Under the pieces are notes generated by a model that was not told where the DNA came from, did not search any database, and saw only the letters and a program-made list of their open reading frames with translations. The position numbers were made by a program, and so were the translations under genes. A DNA stretch of 64,000 nucleotides from Streptomyces sp. T12 (GTDB taxonomy: Bacteria > Actinomycetota > Actinomycetes > Streptomycetales > Streptomycetaceae), in assembly GCF_028736035.1 (NCBI RefSeq), contig NZ_CP117866.1, forward strand, positions 2,232,001 to 2,296,000, given 5' to 3'. Positions 16,583 to 23,063 of the stretch are shown piece by piece (position 1 is the stretch's first letter; every line of letters begins with the position of its first letter).

Positions 16583-16785
16583 CGGTTCTGCGGAATCCGT
16601 CCCCGAAGAAGACTTCATTGCCAGCCCCATGGTGGCCATGCAAAGCGAGCCCTCGCGACCACCGACGAGCTGCGCTGCTCCGCGCCAAGCTCAAGAAAAG
16701 CTCAGATCAATAGTGTTGTTCCGGTGCCGGTCAGAGGGTTGCCCATGACACACTTACCTGGCTCGCCGCGCTCCTCACGGCAGGT

Positions 16786-16806
16786 CCGCTGACAGTCCGT
16801 CAGCGG
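16786..16806. promoter_or_regulatory. Inverted repeat upstream of the 42-residue peptide gene
   Basis: CCGCTGAC and GTCAGCGG are perfect 8-bp arms around AGTCC, ending 26 bp before the start codon at 16833. It could be an operator or a 5' leader hairpin. The host-derived block 16676-16765 lies immediately upstream and may supply the promoter. Confidence 0.5.
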
Positions 16807-16832
16807 GACTGCTGGAGGAGCAAGGAGGAGCA

Positions 16833-16961
16833 GTGATTGATCAACACGGTGCGAAGCCTCGCCGCCGAAAGTGGTCTGACGCCGAAAAGTGGCAGATCTG
16901 TCTAGCGGCGGCGGGACTGCTCGTGGCGATCATCGCCACGTTGGGGCAATTCATGCAGTGA
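16833..16961 (+). CDS. 42-residue single-pass membrane peptide
   Basis: GTG 16833 is preceded by AAGGAGGAGCA, an almost ideal ribosome binding site. The peptide starts MIDQHGAKPRRRKWSDAEKW, is strongly basic, and is followed by one transmembrane helix (ICLAAAGLLVAIIATLGQFM) and stops. It has its own terminator 47 bp downstream (17009-17037). The strong translation signal, helix and hairpins make it a likely real gene. Size and topology resemble small membrane toxins or transporter-associated peptides, but no family is recognised. Confidence 0.7.
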   Translation: MIDQHGAKPRRRKWSDAEKWQICLAAAGLLVAIIATLGQFMQ

Positions 16962-17008
16962 GTGCCCCCACGCACGAGCCGGTCGCACGGGAGCTGCATC
17001 ACGCAGCA

Positions 17009-17037
17009 AGCCCGGTCGACTGCTAGGCGACCGGGCT
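17009..17037 (+). terminator. Terminator after the 42-residue peptide gene
   Basis: AGCCCGGTCG (17009-17018) and CGACCGGGCT (17028-17037) form a perfect 10-bp stem with a 9-nt loop. There is no T-tract, as is common in Streptomyces. Confidence 0.8.
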
Positions 17038-17053
17038 CGTGAACTGCGCTGGA

Positions 17054-17124
17054 GGGTCTGACTCGGGGTGCCACCCGACTCGGACCCTTCAGTGTTGTTA
17101 AGGGGTGCGAGCCAGCTCGCACCC
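17054..17124. terminator. Two consecutive hairpins in the element's right end
   Basis: The first pairs GGGTCTGACTCGGG (17054-17067) with CCCGACTCGGACCC (17074-17087), with two mismatches. The second is GGGTGCGAGC-CA-GCTCGCACCC (17103-17124), a perfect 10-bp arm pair with a 2-bp spacer, which fits a protein-binding palindrome better than a hairpin loop. Together they could insulate the tldE side from element transcription. Bases 17125-17430 hold no credible gene; a CCGGTT-TC-AACCGG palindrome lies at 17392-17405. Confidence 0.6.
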
Positions 17125-17430
17125 GACGAGACAAAGTTACCGCACTTACATCACCGCGGAGTCGGTTCCCCGCAGACAAGTTCCATAAAGCCTTAAGAGT
17201 CAGCGCCGTCCTGAACCGGCTGGTCAGGCAGGAAACAGCTTCCGCTTCGCGGCAAGGAAATGAGCTCCCTGCCTGCGTCGCCCGCTGGGTAGGCTCTGCA
17301 CTGATCCACAGCCCGGCTCCTGGCACGCGCTTCGAACACTCCGAGGCGGACCCGGAGGTCGACACCAAGTCATCACCAGACCCCGCACAGTCCGGTTTCA
17401 ACCGGTATGAACAGGGATTGAGGGTAGACC

Positions 17431-17760
17431 GTGAGACACCGCCTGACCTGCACAAACGCCGATCAGAGAGGTATGCCCCCTGACCCTACGGAGAACTTCC
17501 AGTTCACCGGGCAGCGCTTCTTCAGGATCGAGAACGGGCGGATCACCGGTCAGTTGCGCGATGTCGCCTATCAGGCGACGACCACGGACTTCTGGGGCTC
17601 GATGGCGGCCGTGGGTGGTCCGCAGACCTACGTACTCGGCGGCGCGTTCAACTGCGGCAAGGCCCAGCCGGGGCAGGTCGCGGCGGTCTCGCACGGCTGC
17701 CCGTCGGCCCTCTTCAAGGGAGTCAACATTCTGAACACCACGCAGGAGGCCGGTCGATGA
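17431..17760 (+). pseudogene. Displaced native tldD 3' end, with a new start inside the element
   Basis: From 17494 the sequence encodes the native, GC3-rich TldD C-terminus (NFQFTGQRFFRIENG... to TQEAGR and stop). Upstream, still in frame and inside the element, GTG 17431 has GAGGGT at ideal distance; ATG 17473 is a second option. Translation would give a 109-residue tail fragment lacking the metal site. The stop overlaps the tldE start as ATGA, so tldE keeps the translational coupling it would have in the uninterrupted operon. Whether the fragment itself does anything is unknown. Confidence 0.85.
17494..17504. other. Putative attR core
   Basis: AACTTCCAGTT, identical to 9713-9723. Left of it the sequence (CCCTGACCCTACGGAG) is element DNA; right of it native tldD resumes. 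The homologous spot in tldE (18992-19002) and in the element's tldE fragment (15877-15887) reads AACTTCCGGTT, one base different. Confidence 0.65.
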
Positions 17761-19160
17761 GCGCTCACTCCCCCAAGGCGAACAAGCCGCACGAGATCGT
17801 CGAGCGCGCCCTGGAGCTGTCCCGGGCCGACGGGTGCGTCGTCATCGCCGACGAGCAGTCGACCGCCAATCTGCGCTGGGCGGGCAACGCGCTGACCACG
17901 AACGGCGTCACGCGCGGGCGGACGCTCACGGTCGTCGCGACCGTCGACGGCAAGGAGGGCACGGCCTCCGGTGTCGTGTCCCGGTCGGCCGTGACCGCGG
18001 ATGAGCTGGAGCCGCTGGTGCGGGCCGCCGAGGCCGCCGCGCGCGGTGCCGGGCCCGCCGAGGACGCACAGCCGCTGGTGGCGGACGTACCGGCGTCGCC
18101 GGACTTCACGGACGGCCCGGCCGAGACGTCGTCCACCGTGTTCGCCGACTTCGCCCCGGCGCTCGGCGAGGCGTTCGCACGCGCGCGTGCCGGCGGGCGG
18201 GAGCTGTACGGCTTCGCCAACCATGAGCTGGTGTCGACGTACGTCGGCACGTCCACGGGGCTGCGGCTTCGGCACGACCAGCCCAACGGGACGCTGGAGC
18301 TGAACGCCAAGTCCCCGGACCGTACGCGTTCGGCCTGGGCGGGGCGCTCCACGCGGGACTTCAAGGACGTCGACCCGACGGCGCTGGACGCCGAGCTGGC
18401 CGTGCGTCTCGGCTGGGCCGAGCGGCGCCTGGAGCTGCCGGCGGGCCGGTACGAGACGCTGCTGCCGCCGACCGCCGTGGCCGACCTGCTGATCTACCAG
18501 ATGTGGTCGGGCTCGGGGCGGGACGCGGTCGAGGGCCGGACGGTGTTCTCCAAGCCTGGCGGCAAGACGCGCGTCGGCGAGAAGCTGAGCGAGCTGCCGC
18601 TGACGCTGCGCAGTGACCCGAACGAGCCGGGTCTGGAGTCCGCGCCCTTCATGATCGCGCACTCCTCCGGCGGCGACCAGTCGGTGTTCGACAACGGTCT
18701 GCCGCTCGCGGCCACCGAGTGGATGCGCGAGGGCGAGCTGAAGCACCTCATGACCAGCCGCCACAGTGCGGGGCTGACCGGTCTGCCCGTGGCGCCCGGC
18801 ATCGACAACCTGATCCTGGACGGCGGCGAGGACCGCTCGCTCGAGGAGATGGTCGCGAACACCGAGCGCGGGCTGCTGCTGACCTGCCTCTGGTACATCC
18901 GCGAGGTAGACCCGGCGACGCTGCTGCTCACCGGTCTGACCCGGGACGGGGTGTACCTCGTCGAGAACGGTGAGGTGACCGGCGAGGTCAACAACTTCCG
19001 GTTCAACGAGTCGCCGGTGGGCCTGCTGGGGCGGGCCACGGAGGCGGGCCGTACGGAGAAGACCTTGCCCCGGGAATGGAGCGACTGGTTCACCAGGGCG
19101 GCGATGCCGGCGCTGCGCGTCCCCGATTTCAACATGAGCTCTGTCAGTCAGGGCGTATAA
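17757..19160 (+). CDS. tldE: TldE/PmbA protease subunit
   Basis: 467 residues from ATG 17757. It is the non-metal partner of TldD in the heterodimeric peptidase. It lacks HExxxH, has the PmbA-type N-terminal fold and ends with SAGLTGLPVAPGIDNL and LTGLTRDGVYLVENGEVTGEVNNFRFNESP-type blocks. In an uninterrupted chromosome it would be directly coupled to tldD; here 7.8 kb of foreign DNA separates them, so its expression must depend on a promoter in the element's right part or read-through. One CACGCGCGCGTG copy is at 18178. Confidence 0.94.
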   Translation: MSAHSPKANKPHEIVERALELSRADGCVVIADEQSTANLRWAGNALTTNGVTRGRTLTVVATVDGKEGTASGVVSRSAVTADELEPLVRAAEAAARGAGPAEDAQPLVADVPASPDFTDGPAETSSTVFADFAPALGEAFARARAGGRELYGFANHELVSTYVGTSTGLRLRHDQPNGTLELNAKSPDRTRSAWAGRSTRDFKDVDPTALDAELAVRLGWAERRLELPAGRYETLLPPTAVADLLIYQMWSGSGRDAVEGRTVFSKPGGKTRVGEKLSELPLTLRSDPNEPGLESAPFMIAHSSGGDQSVFDNGLPLAATEWMREGELKHLMTSRHSAGLTGLPVAPGIDNLILDGGEDRSLEEMVANTERGLLLTCLWYIREVDPATLLLTGLTRDGVYLVENGEVTGEVNNFRFNESPVGLLGRATEAGRTEKTLPREWSDWFTRAAMPALRVPDFNMSSVSQGV

Positions 19161-19216
19161 CCTCGTAGTCGGCTGTCACCCGACTGCCCGAGGATCATCA
19201 AGGAGACACGAGAACC

Positions 19217-20485
19217 GTGACGGACATCGTCGACGAGCTGAAGTGGCGCGGCGTGATCGCCCTGTCCACTGACGAGGACGCATTGCGCAAGGCGCTCGCG
19301 GACGGTCCCGTCACGTTCTATTGCGGTTTCGACCCGACCGCGGCCAGCCTGCACGTCGGCCACCTGGTCCAGGTCCTCACCATGCGCCGCCTCCAGCAGG
19401 CGGGCCTGCGCCCGCTGGCGCTGGTGGGCGGCGCGACGGGCCAGATCGGCGACCCGCGCCCGACGGCCGAGCGCACGCTGAACGACCCGGAGACGGTCGC
19501 GAACTGGGTGAACCGCCTGCGCGGGCAGATCGAGCCGTTCCTGTCCTTCGAGGGCGACAACGCCGCGACGATGGTGAACAACCTGGACTGGACGGCCGGC
19601 ATGTCGGCCATCGAGTTCCTGCGGGACATCGGCAAGCACTTCCGCGTCAACAAGATGCTGACCAAGGACTCGGTCGCCCGCCGTCTGCAGTCCGAAGAGG
19701 GCATCAGCTACACCGAGTTCAGCTACCAGCTGCTCCAGGGCATGGACTTCCTGGAGCTGTACCGGCGGCACGGCTGCACGCTCCAGCAGGGCGGCAGCGA
19801 CCAGTGGGGCAACCTCACCGCGGGTCTGGACCTGATCCACAGGCTGGAGCCGCACGCGAGCGTGCACGCTCTGGCGACCCCGCTGATGACCAAGGCGGAC
19901 GGCACCAAGTTCGGCAAGACCGAGGGCGGCGCCATCTGGCTCGACCCGGAGATGACGACGCCGTACGCGTTCTACCAGTTCTGGCTGAACGCGGATGACC
20001 GGGACATCTCGACCTACATGCGCATCCTGTCCTTCAAGTCCCGTGCGGAACTGGAGGAGCTGGAGCAGCAGACCGAGGAGCGTCCGCAGGCCCGTGCGGC
20101 GCAGCGTGCGCTGGCCGAGGAGCTGACGACGCTGGTGCACGGCGCCGACCAGACGGCCGCCGTGATCGCCGCGTCCAAGGCCCTGTTCGGCCAGGGCGAG
20201 CTGACGGAACTGGACGACCGGACACTGGCGGCGGCCCTCTCCGAGGTGCCGCACATCCGGGTCGAGCAGCTCGGCCAGGTCGTCGACCTCTTCGCCGAGG
20301 TCGGCCTGGTCGCCAGCAAGTCCGCGGCGCGGCGCACCGTGAAGGAGGGCGGGGCCTACGTGAACAACGTCAAGGTCGCCGGCGAGGACGCGGTGCCCGC
20401 GAAGGAGGACCTGCTGCACGGGCGGTGGCTGGTGCTGCGGCGCGGGAAGAAGAACCTGGCGGCGGTCGAGGTCACGGGCGCCTGA
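19217..20485 (+). CDS. tyrS: Tyrosyl-tRNA synthetase
   Basis: 422 residues from GTG 19217 (AAGGAGACACGAGAACC leader). Class I synthetase: the HIGH box is HVGH (46-49) and the KMSKS box is KFGKT (231-235). The Tyr-specific [11 protein letters not shown] and QGGSDQWGN blocks are present. A C-terminal S4-type RNA-binding domain (residues about 355-420, [17 protein letters not shown]) completes the usual TyrS length. It catalyses ATP-dependent tyrosine activation and transfer to tRNA-Tyr. No T-box or other leader is visible. Confidence 0.97.
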   Translation: MTDIVDELKWRGVIALSTDEDALRKALADGPVTFYCGFDPTAASLHVGHLVQVLTMRRLQQAGLRPLALVGGATGQIGDPRPTAERTLNDPETVANWVNRLRGQIEPFLSFEGDNAATMVNNLDWTAGMSAIEFLRDIGKHFRVNKMLTKDSVARRLQSEEGISYTEFSYQLLQGMDFLELYRRHGCTLQQGGSDQWGNLTAGLDLIHRLEPHASVHALATPLMTKADGTKFGKTEGGAIWLDPEMTTPYAFYQFWLNADDRDISTYMRILSFKSRAELEELEQQTEERPQARAAQRALAEELTTLVHGADQTAAVIAASKALFGQGELTELDDRTLAAALSEVPHIRVEQLGQVVDLFAEVGLVASKSAARRTVKEGGAYVNNVKVAGEDAVPAKEDLLHGRWLVLRRGKKNLAAVEVTGA

Positions 20486-20512
20486 CGGAGGCACGGCGAC
20501 GCACGCACGGCG

Positions 20513-20546
20513 AAGGGGCGGCTTCCCCGACGGGGGGCCGTCCCTT
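20513..20546. terminator. Terminator between convergent tyrS and glsB-like gene
   Basis: AAGGGGCGGC (20513-20522) pairs with GCCGTCCCTT (20537-20546) with one wobble pair. The inner CCCC/GGGG extends the stem. It is followed by TCGGTCGTG and lies between two convergent stops. Confidence 0.75.
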
Positions 20547-20575
20547 CGGTCGTGTCCGGTTCGTCGTGTCCGGTC

Positions 20576-20857
20576 TCAGCGCGTCTGCTGCTTACGCTTG
20601 CCCAGCGTCGCCATGTACAGCATGTCGCCCACGTACACGATGATCACCGCGGCGACGATCTGGAAGACGTGCCGGCTCCAGTCGATGCCGCGGGTCGAAT
20701 CGACGCCGAACGCGCGGGCGATGGAGTTGCCGACGACAGCACCGAGGATGCCGAAGATGGTGGTCAGCCAGAGGGGGCTGTGCTGCTTGCCCGGGATGAG
20801 CAACTTCGCGATCAGGCCGAGCACGAATCCCACGATGATCGCCCACAACCAGCCCAT
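20576..20857 (-). CDS. GlsB/YeaQ/YmgE-family small membrane protein
   Basis: 93 residues from ATG 20857 with GAGGAGG upstream. Three hydrophobic segments: MGWLWAIIVGFVLGLIAKLL, LTTIFGILGAVVGNSIARAF and VFQIVAAVIIVYVGDML. The glycine-rich first helix and GxxGxxVG pattern are those of the transglycosylase-associated / stress-response YeaQ family, often linked to general stress. A piece of its 5' end recurs in the mobile element (16034-16055). Confidence 0.88.
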   Translation of the reverse strand: MGWLWAIIVGFVLGLIAKLLIPGKQHSPLWLTTIFGILGAVVGNSIARAFGVDSTRGIDWSRHVFQIVAAVIIVYVGDMLYMATLGKRKQQTR

Positions 20858-21102
20858 GGCTGCCTCCTCGTACGGCTCGGGGTGAGCATTACGCCCAGTG
20901 TTGGTCCGGACGTGGTACGTCGCATGCCGGGTACGGCCGTACGCGTTACAGCTGAGGGCGTTCGCCCAGGTGGCAGAGGCCCCGGTCTCGTAGACGGCGG
21001 AGCCGGGGCGTACCGTGGGAGGTGTCCTGGCCCGGGTCCCCGACCGGGGGCGGACGGGTACGGGCAGGGGGAGAGTCCGATGCGGGCGGATGGTGGAATG
21101 TG

Positions 21103-21501
21103 ATGCGGAAGCTGCACGCGGGCGGCAACACCGAGGTGTTCCGGATCACCGGGGCCCGGGCGGGCCTCCATGACGACGTGCGTGCGCGGCAGCGCCGGTA
21201 CATCATCTCGATGTCGGTCCGTACGGTGTCGGTGATCCTCGCGGCCACGCTGTGGAACGTCGAACGGCACGTCGCGATCGTGGCGTTGGTGCTCGGGGCG
21301 ATCCTGCCGTACATCGCGGTCGTGATCGCCAACGCGGGGCGAGAGAATGCGCCGTCACTGCCCTCGACGTTCGTGGCCGCGCCGATGCGGCCGATGATCA
21401 CGCCGCCGCGGACGAATGACGGTTTCGCGGAATCGGTCCCGGAAGATGTCGCGGGGGACTCCGCGCCGGGCGCACAAAGGAAACCGCACCCCGAGGCGTG
21501 A
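21103..21501 (+). CDS. DUF3099-type membrane protein
   Basis: 132 residues from ATG 21103 (GGTGGA five bases upstream; GTG 21100 directly precedes it). FRITGARAGLHDDVRARQRR leads into two hydrophobic helices, SVRTVSVILAATLWNVERHV and IVALVLGAILPYIAVVIANAG, then a polar tail with NAPSLPSTFVAAPMRP. This matches the actinobacterial DUF3099 family by recollection; function unknown. A frameshifted second copy lies in the mobile element. The 240 bp between the glsB-like gene and this start hold the divergent promoters and no gene. Confidence 0.85.
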   Translation: MRKLHAGGNTEVFRITGARAGLHDDVRARQRRYIISMSVRTVSVILAATLWNVERHVAIVALVLGAILPYIAVVIANAGRENAPSLPSTFVAAPMRPMITPPRTNDGFAESVPEDVAGDSAPGAQRKPHPEA

Positions 21502-21532
21502 CCTTGCGGACCGCTTCCCTCCGGAAGTCGAG

Positions 21533-21620
21533 TCCGCGCCAAGCTCAGGAAAAGCTCAGATCAATAGTGTTGTTCAGGTGCCGGGCGACGGGTTACCCGT
21601 GACATACTTCGTAGGCGCTC
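21533..21620. promoter_or_regulatory. Conserved leader block downstream of DUF3099, duplicated in element
   Basis: The segment containing GCTCAGATCAATAGTG, then TTGTTC and GTGACA-ACTT, is repeated at 16676-16765. Non-coding DNA preserved in both copies suggests a promoter or leader. In each case a small gene follows: 21716 on the chromosome, 16833 in the element. I cannot assign a sigma factor. Confidence 0.5.
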
Positions 21621-21646
21621 CGCATCCCCCGTCGGAGCGACGGACC

Positions 21647-21690
21647 GACGCCGGGCAGCTCCCCCCGTGGCTGCTCGGCGTCGCCTTTTT
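21647..21690 (+). terminator. Rho-independent hairpin with T-tract ahead of the 21716 gene
   Basis: GACGCCGGGCAGC (21647-21659) pairs with GCTGCTCGGCGTC (21670-21682), nearly perfectly, followed by GCC and TTTTT. T-tracts are uncommon in this genome. It lies 26 bp before the next start codon, so it may be an attenuator of that gene rather than only a terminator. Confidence 0.75.
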
Positions 21691-21715
21691 GTGCGCGAAC
21701 TTGTGAGACGAGCCT

Positions 21716-21943
21716 GTGAGTGACGAGACGCCGATCTGTTCTGCCAAGGGGTGCCGCGCCGATGCCGTGTGGGTGCTGGCGTGGAACAACCCGAAGATTC
21801 ATACGCCGGAGCGGCGCAAGACGTGGCTCGCTTGCGAGGAGCACCGCGAGCATTTGTCGCAGTTCCTCGGGGTGCGGGGGTTTTTGAAGGACGTGGTCCT
21901 GCTGAAGGAGTGGGAAGAGGCCCCTTCAGCCACCGATGGCTGA
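21716..21943 (+). CDS. Small Cys-containing conserved actinobacterial protein
   Basis: 75 residues from GTG 21716. CSAKGCRADAVWVLAWNNPK, then RRKTWLACEEHREHLSQFL: three Cys and two His could bind one zinc. Similar short proteins in actinobacterial genomes are sometimes labelled acetone carboxylase, which the sequence does not justify. Function unknown. Its 3' end overlaps the convergent moaA stop by 18 bp. Confidence 0.8.
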   Translation: MSDETPICSAKGCRADAVWVLAWNNPKIHTPERRKTWLACEEHREHLSQFLGVRGFLKDVVLLKEWEEAPSATDG

Positions 21944-22915
21944 CATCGGACGGTCCGGCTGAATGAAGCTCGGATCGTCCAGGCCCGCGCCCGCCTTCTT
22001 GCCCCACATCGCCAACCGCCAGATACGGGCGATCTCCTCGTCCGGGGCACCCGAGCGCAGGGCCGCGCGCAGGTCCGTCTCCTCCTGGGCGAACAGGCAG
22101 GTGCGGACCTGGCCGTCGGCCGTCAGGCGGGTGCGGTCGCAGGCCGAGCAGAACGGGCGGGTGACGGAGGCGATCACGCCGACCACGTGCGGGCCGCCGT
22201 CGACCAGCCAGCGCTCCGCCGGGGCCGAGCCGCGCTTCTCCGCACCCTCCTCGGTCAGCTCGAAGCGGGTGCGCAGGGAGGTCAGGATGTCCCCGGCGGT
22301 GATCATGCCGTCGCGCTTCCAGCCGTGCTGGGCGTCCAGGGGCATCTGCTCGATGAAGCGCAGTTCGTAGTCGTGCTCCACGGCCCAGGCCAGCAGGTCC
22401 GGGGCCTCGTCGTCGTTCAGGCCCGGCATCAGGACCGAGTTGACCTTGACCGGAGTCAGGCCGGCGTCGCGGGCAGCGTGCAGGCCTTCGATGACGTCCT
22501 TGTGGCGGTCGCGGCGGGTCAAGGTCTTGAAAACGTCCGGGCGCAGGGTGTCCAGGGAGACGTTGACCCGGTCCAGACCCGCCGCCTTCAGGGCGGCCGC
22601 GGTGCGCTTGAGACCGATGCCGTTCGTCGTCAAGGACATCTGCGGGCGGGGCGACAGGGCCGCGACCCGCTCCACTATCCCGACCAGTCCGGGACGCAGC
22701 AGGGGCTCACCACCGGTGAAGCGGACCTCCTCGATACCGAGGGAGGTGACCGCGATGTCGATCAGGCGGACGATCTCGTCGTCCGTGAGCAGGTCGGGCT
22801 TGGCGAGCCACTGCAGCCCCTCCTCGGGCATGCAGTACGTGCACCGCAGATTGCAGCGGTCCGTCAGCGAGACCCTCAGGTCGGTGGCCACACGGCCGTA
22901 GGTGTCGATGAGCAC
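21926..22915 (-). CDS. moaA: GTP 3',8-cyclase MoaA
   Basis: 329 residues from GTG 22915 (GAGGGAGGGGG upstream). Radical SAM enzyme of the first molybdenum-cofactor step, GTP to 3',8-cyclo-7,8-dihydro-GTP. The SAM cluster motif is CNLRCTYC (C21, C25, C28). The second cluster is FCSACDRTRL plus TCLF, and the chain ends in the conserved Gly-Gly. The start was set at MLIDTYGRVATDLRVSLTDR, the usual N-terminus. No other mo genes adjoin. Confidence 0.95.
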   Translation of the reverse strand: MLIDTYGRVATDLRVSLTDRCNLRCTYCMPEEGLQWLAKPDLLTDDEIVRLIDIAVTSLGIEEVRFTGGEPLLRPGLVGIVERVAALSPRPQMSLTTNGIGLKRTAAALKAAGLDRVNVSLDTLRPDVFKTLTRRDRHKDVIEGLHAARDAGLTPVKVNSVLMPGLNDDEAPDLLAWAVEHDYELRFIEQMPLDAQHGWKRDGMITAGDILTSLRTRFELTEEGAEKRGSAPAERWLVDGGPHVVGVIASVTRPFCSACDRTRLTADGQVRTCLFAQEETDLRAALRSGAPDEEIARIWRLAMWGKKAGAGLDDPSFIQPDRPMSAIGG

Positions 22916-23015
22916 TGGGCCCCCTCCCTCGTCACGACCAGATTCAATTTCTGTCACCTGCGAGCCTACGTGACCGCACTGACAGCGACACCGACCCGAT
23001 CCCACGACGTACGAC

Positions 23016-23049
23016 GCGGCCGCGTCGTAGGGATCTACGACGCGGCCGC
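23016..23049. terminator. 14-bp perfect hairpin after the symporter gene
   Basis: GCGGCCGCGTCGTA (23016-23029) and TACGACGCGGCCGC (23036-23049) pair perfectly around GGGATC, 15 bp beyond the symporter stop. An overlapping perfect 20-bp palindrome, TACGACGCGGCCGCGTCGTA (23010-23029), allows an alternative fold, so the element has three arms of the same sequence. Confidence 0.85.
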
Positions 23050-23063
23050 TTCAGGGGGCAGGC

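Larger units (their letters stand above)
15871..16765. other. Mosaic of host-derived fragments inside the element
   Basis: Five segments match chromosomal DNA elsewhere in this window, all in the same orientation. 15871-15920 matches tldE 18987-19036; 15967-16031 matches the symporter gene 23320-23384; 16034-16055 matches the glsB 5' end 20834-20855; about 16168-16600 matches the DUF3099 region from about 20979; and 16676-16765 matches 21533-21620. Apart from the symporter piece the order is collinear with the chromosome downstream of tldE. Divergence shows the copy is old or from another strain. Confidence 0.85.
9713..17504. mobile_element. Integrative element of pSAM2/AICE type inserted in tldD
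   Basis: About 7.8 kb between duplicated tldD 3' ends. The left end holds a tyrosine integrase facing the junction, then xis and a rolling-circle-type rep in a rep-xis-int operon as in pSAM2. To the right are small genes, an XRE regulator, a mosaic of host fragments and a 42-residue peptide gene. Base composition is less biased than the flanks. No FtsK/SpoIIIE-like transfer gene and no Spd genes were found. Boundaries are placed at the 11-bp identity AACTTCCAGTT found in both copies of the gene end. Confidence 0.9.

Noticed and set aside
15872..16639. Long minus-strand frame across the host-derived mosaic
   Set aside because: It joins unrelated fragments in wrong frames and antisense to the DUF3099 copy.
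9713..17504. tRNA gene as integration target
   Set aside because: No tRNA-like cloverleaf or T-loop motif was found at either junction or anywhere in the window.
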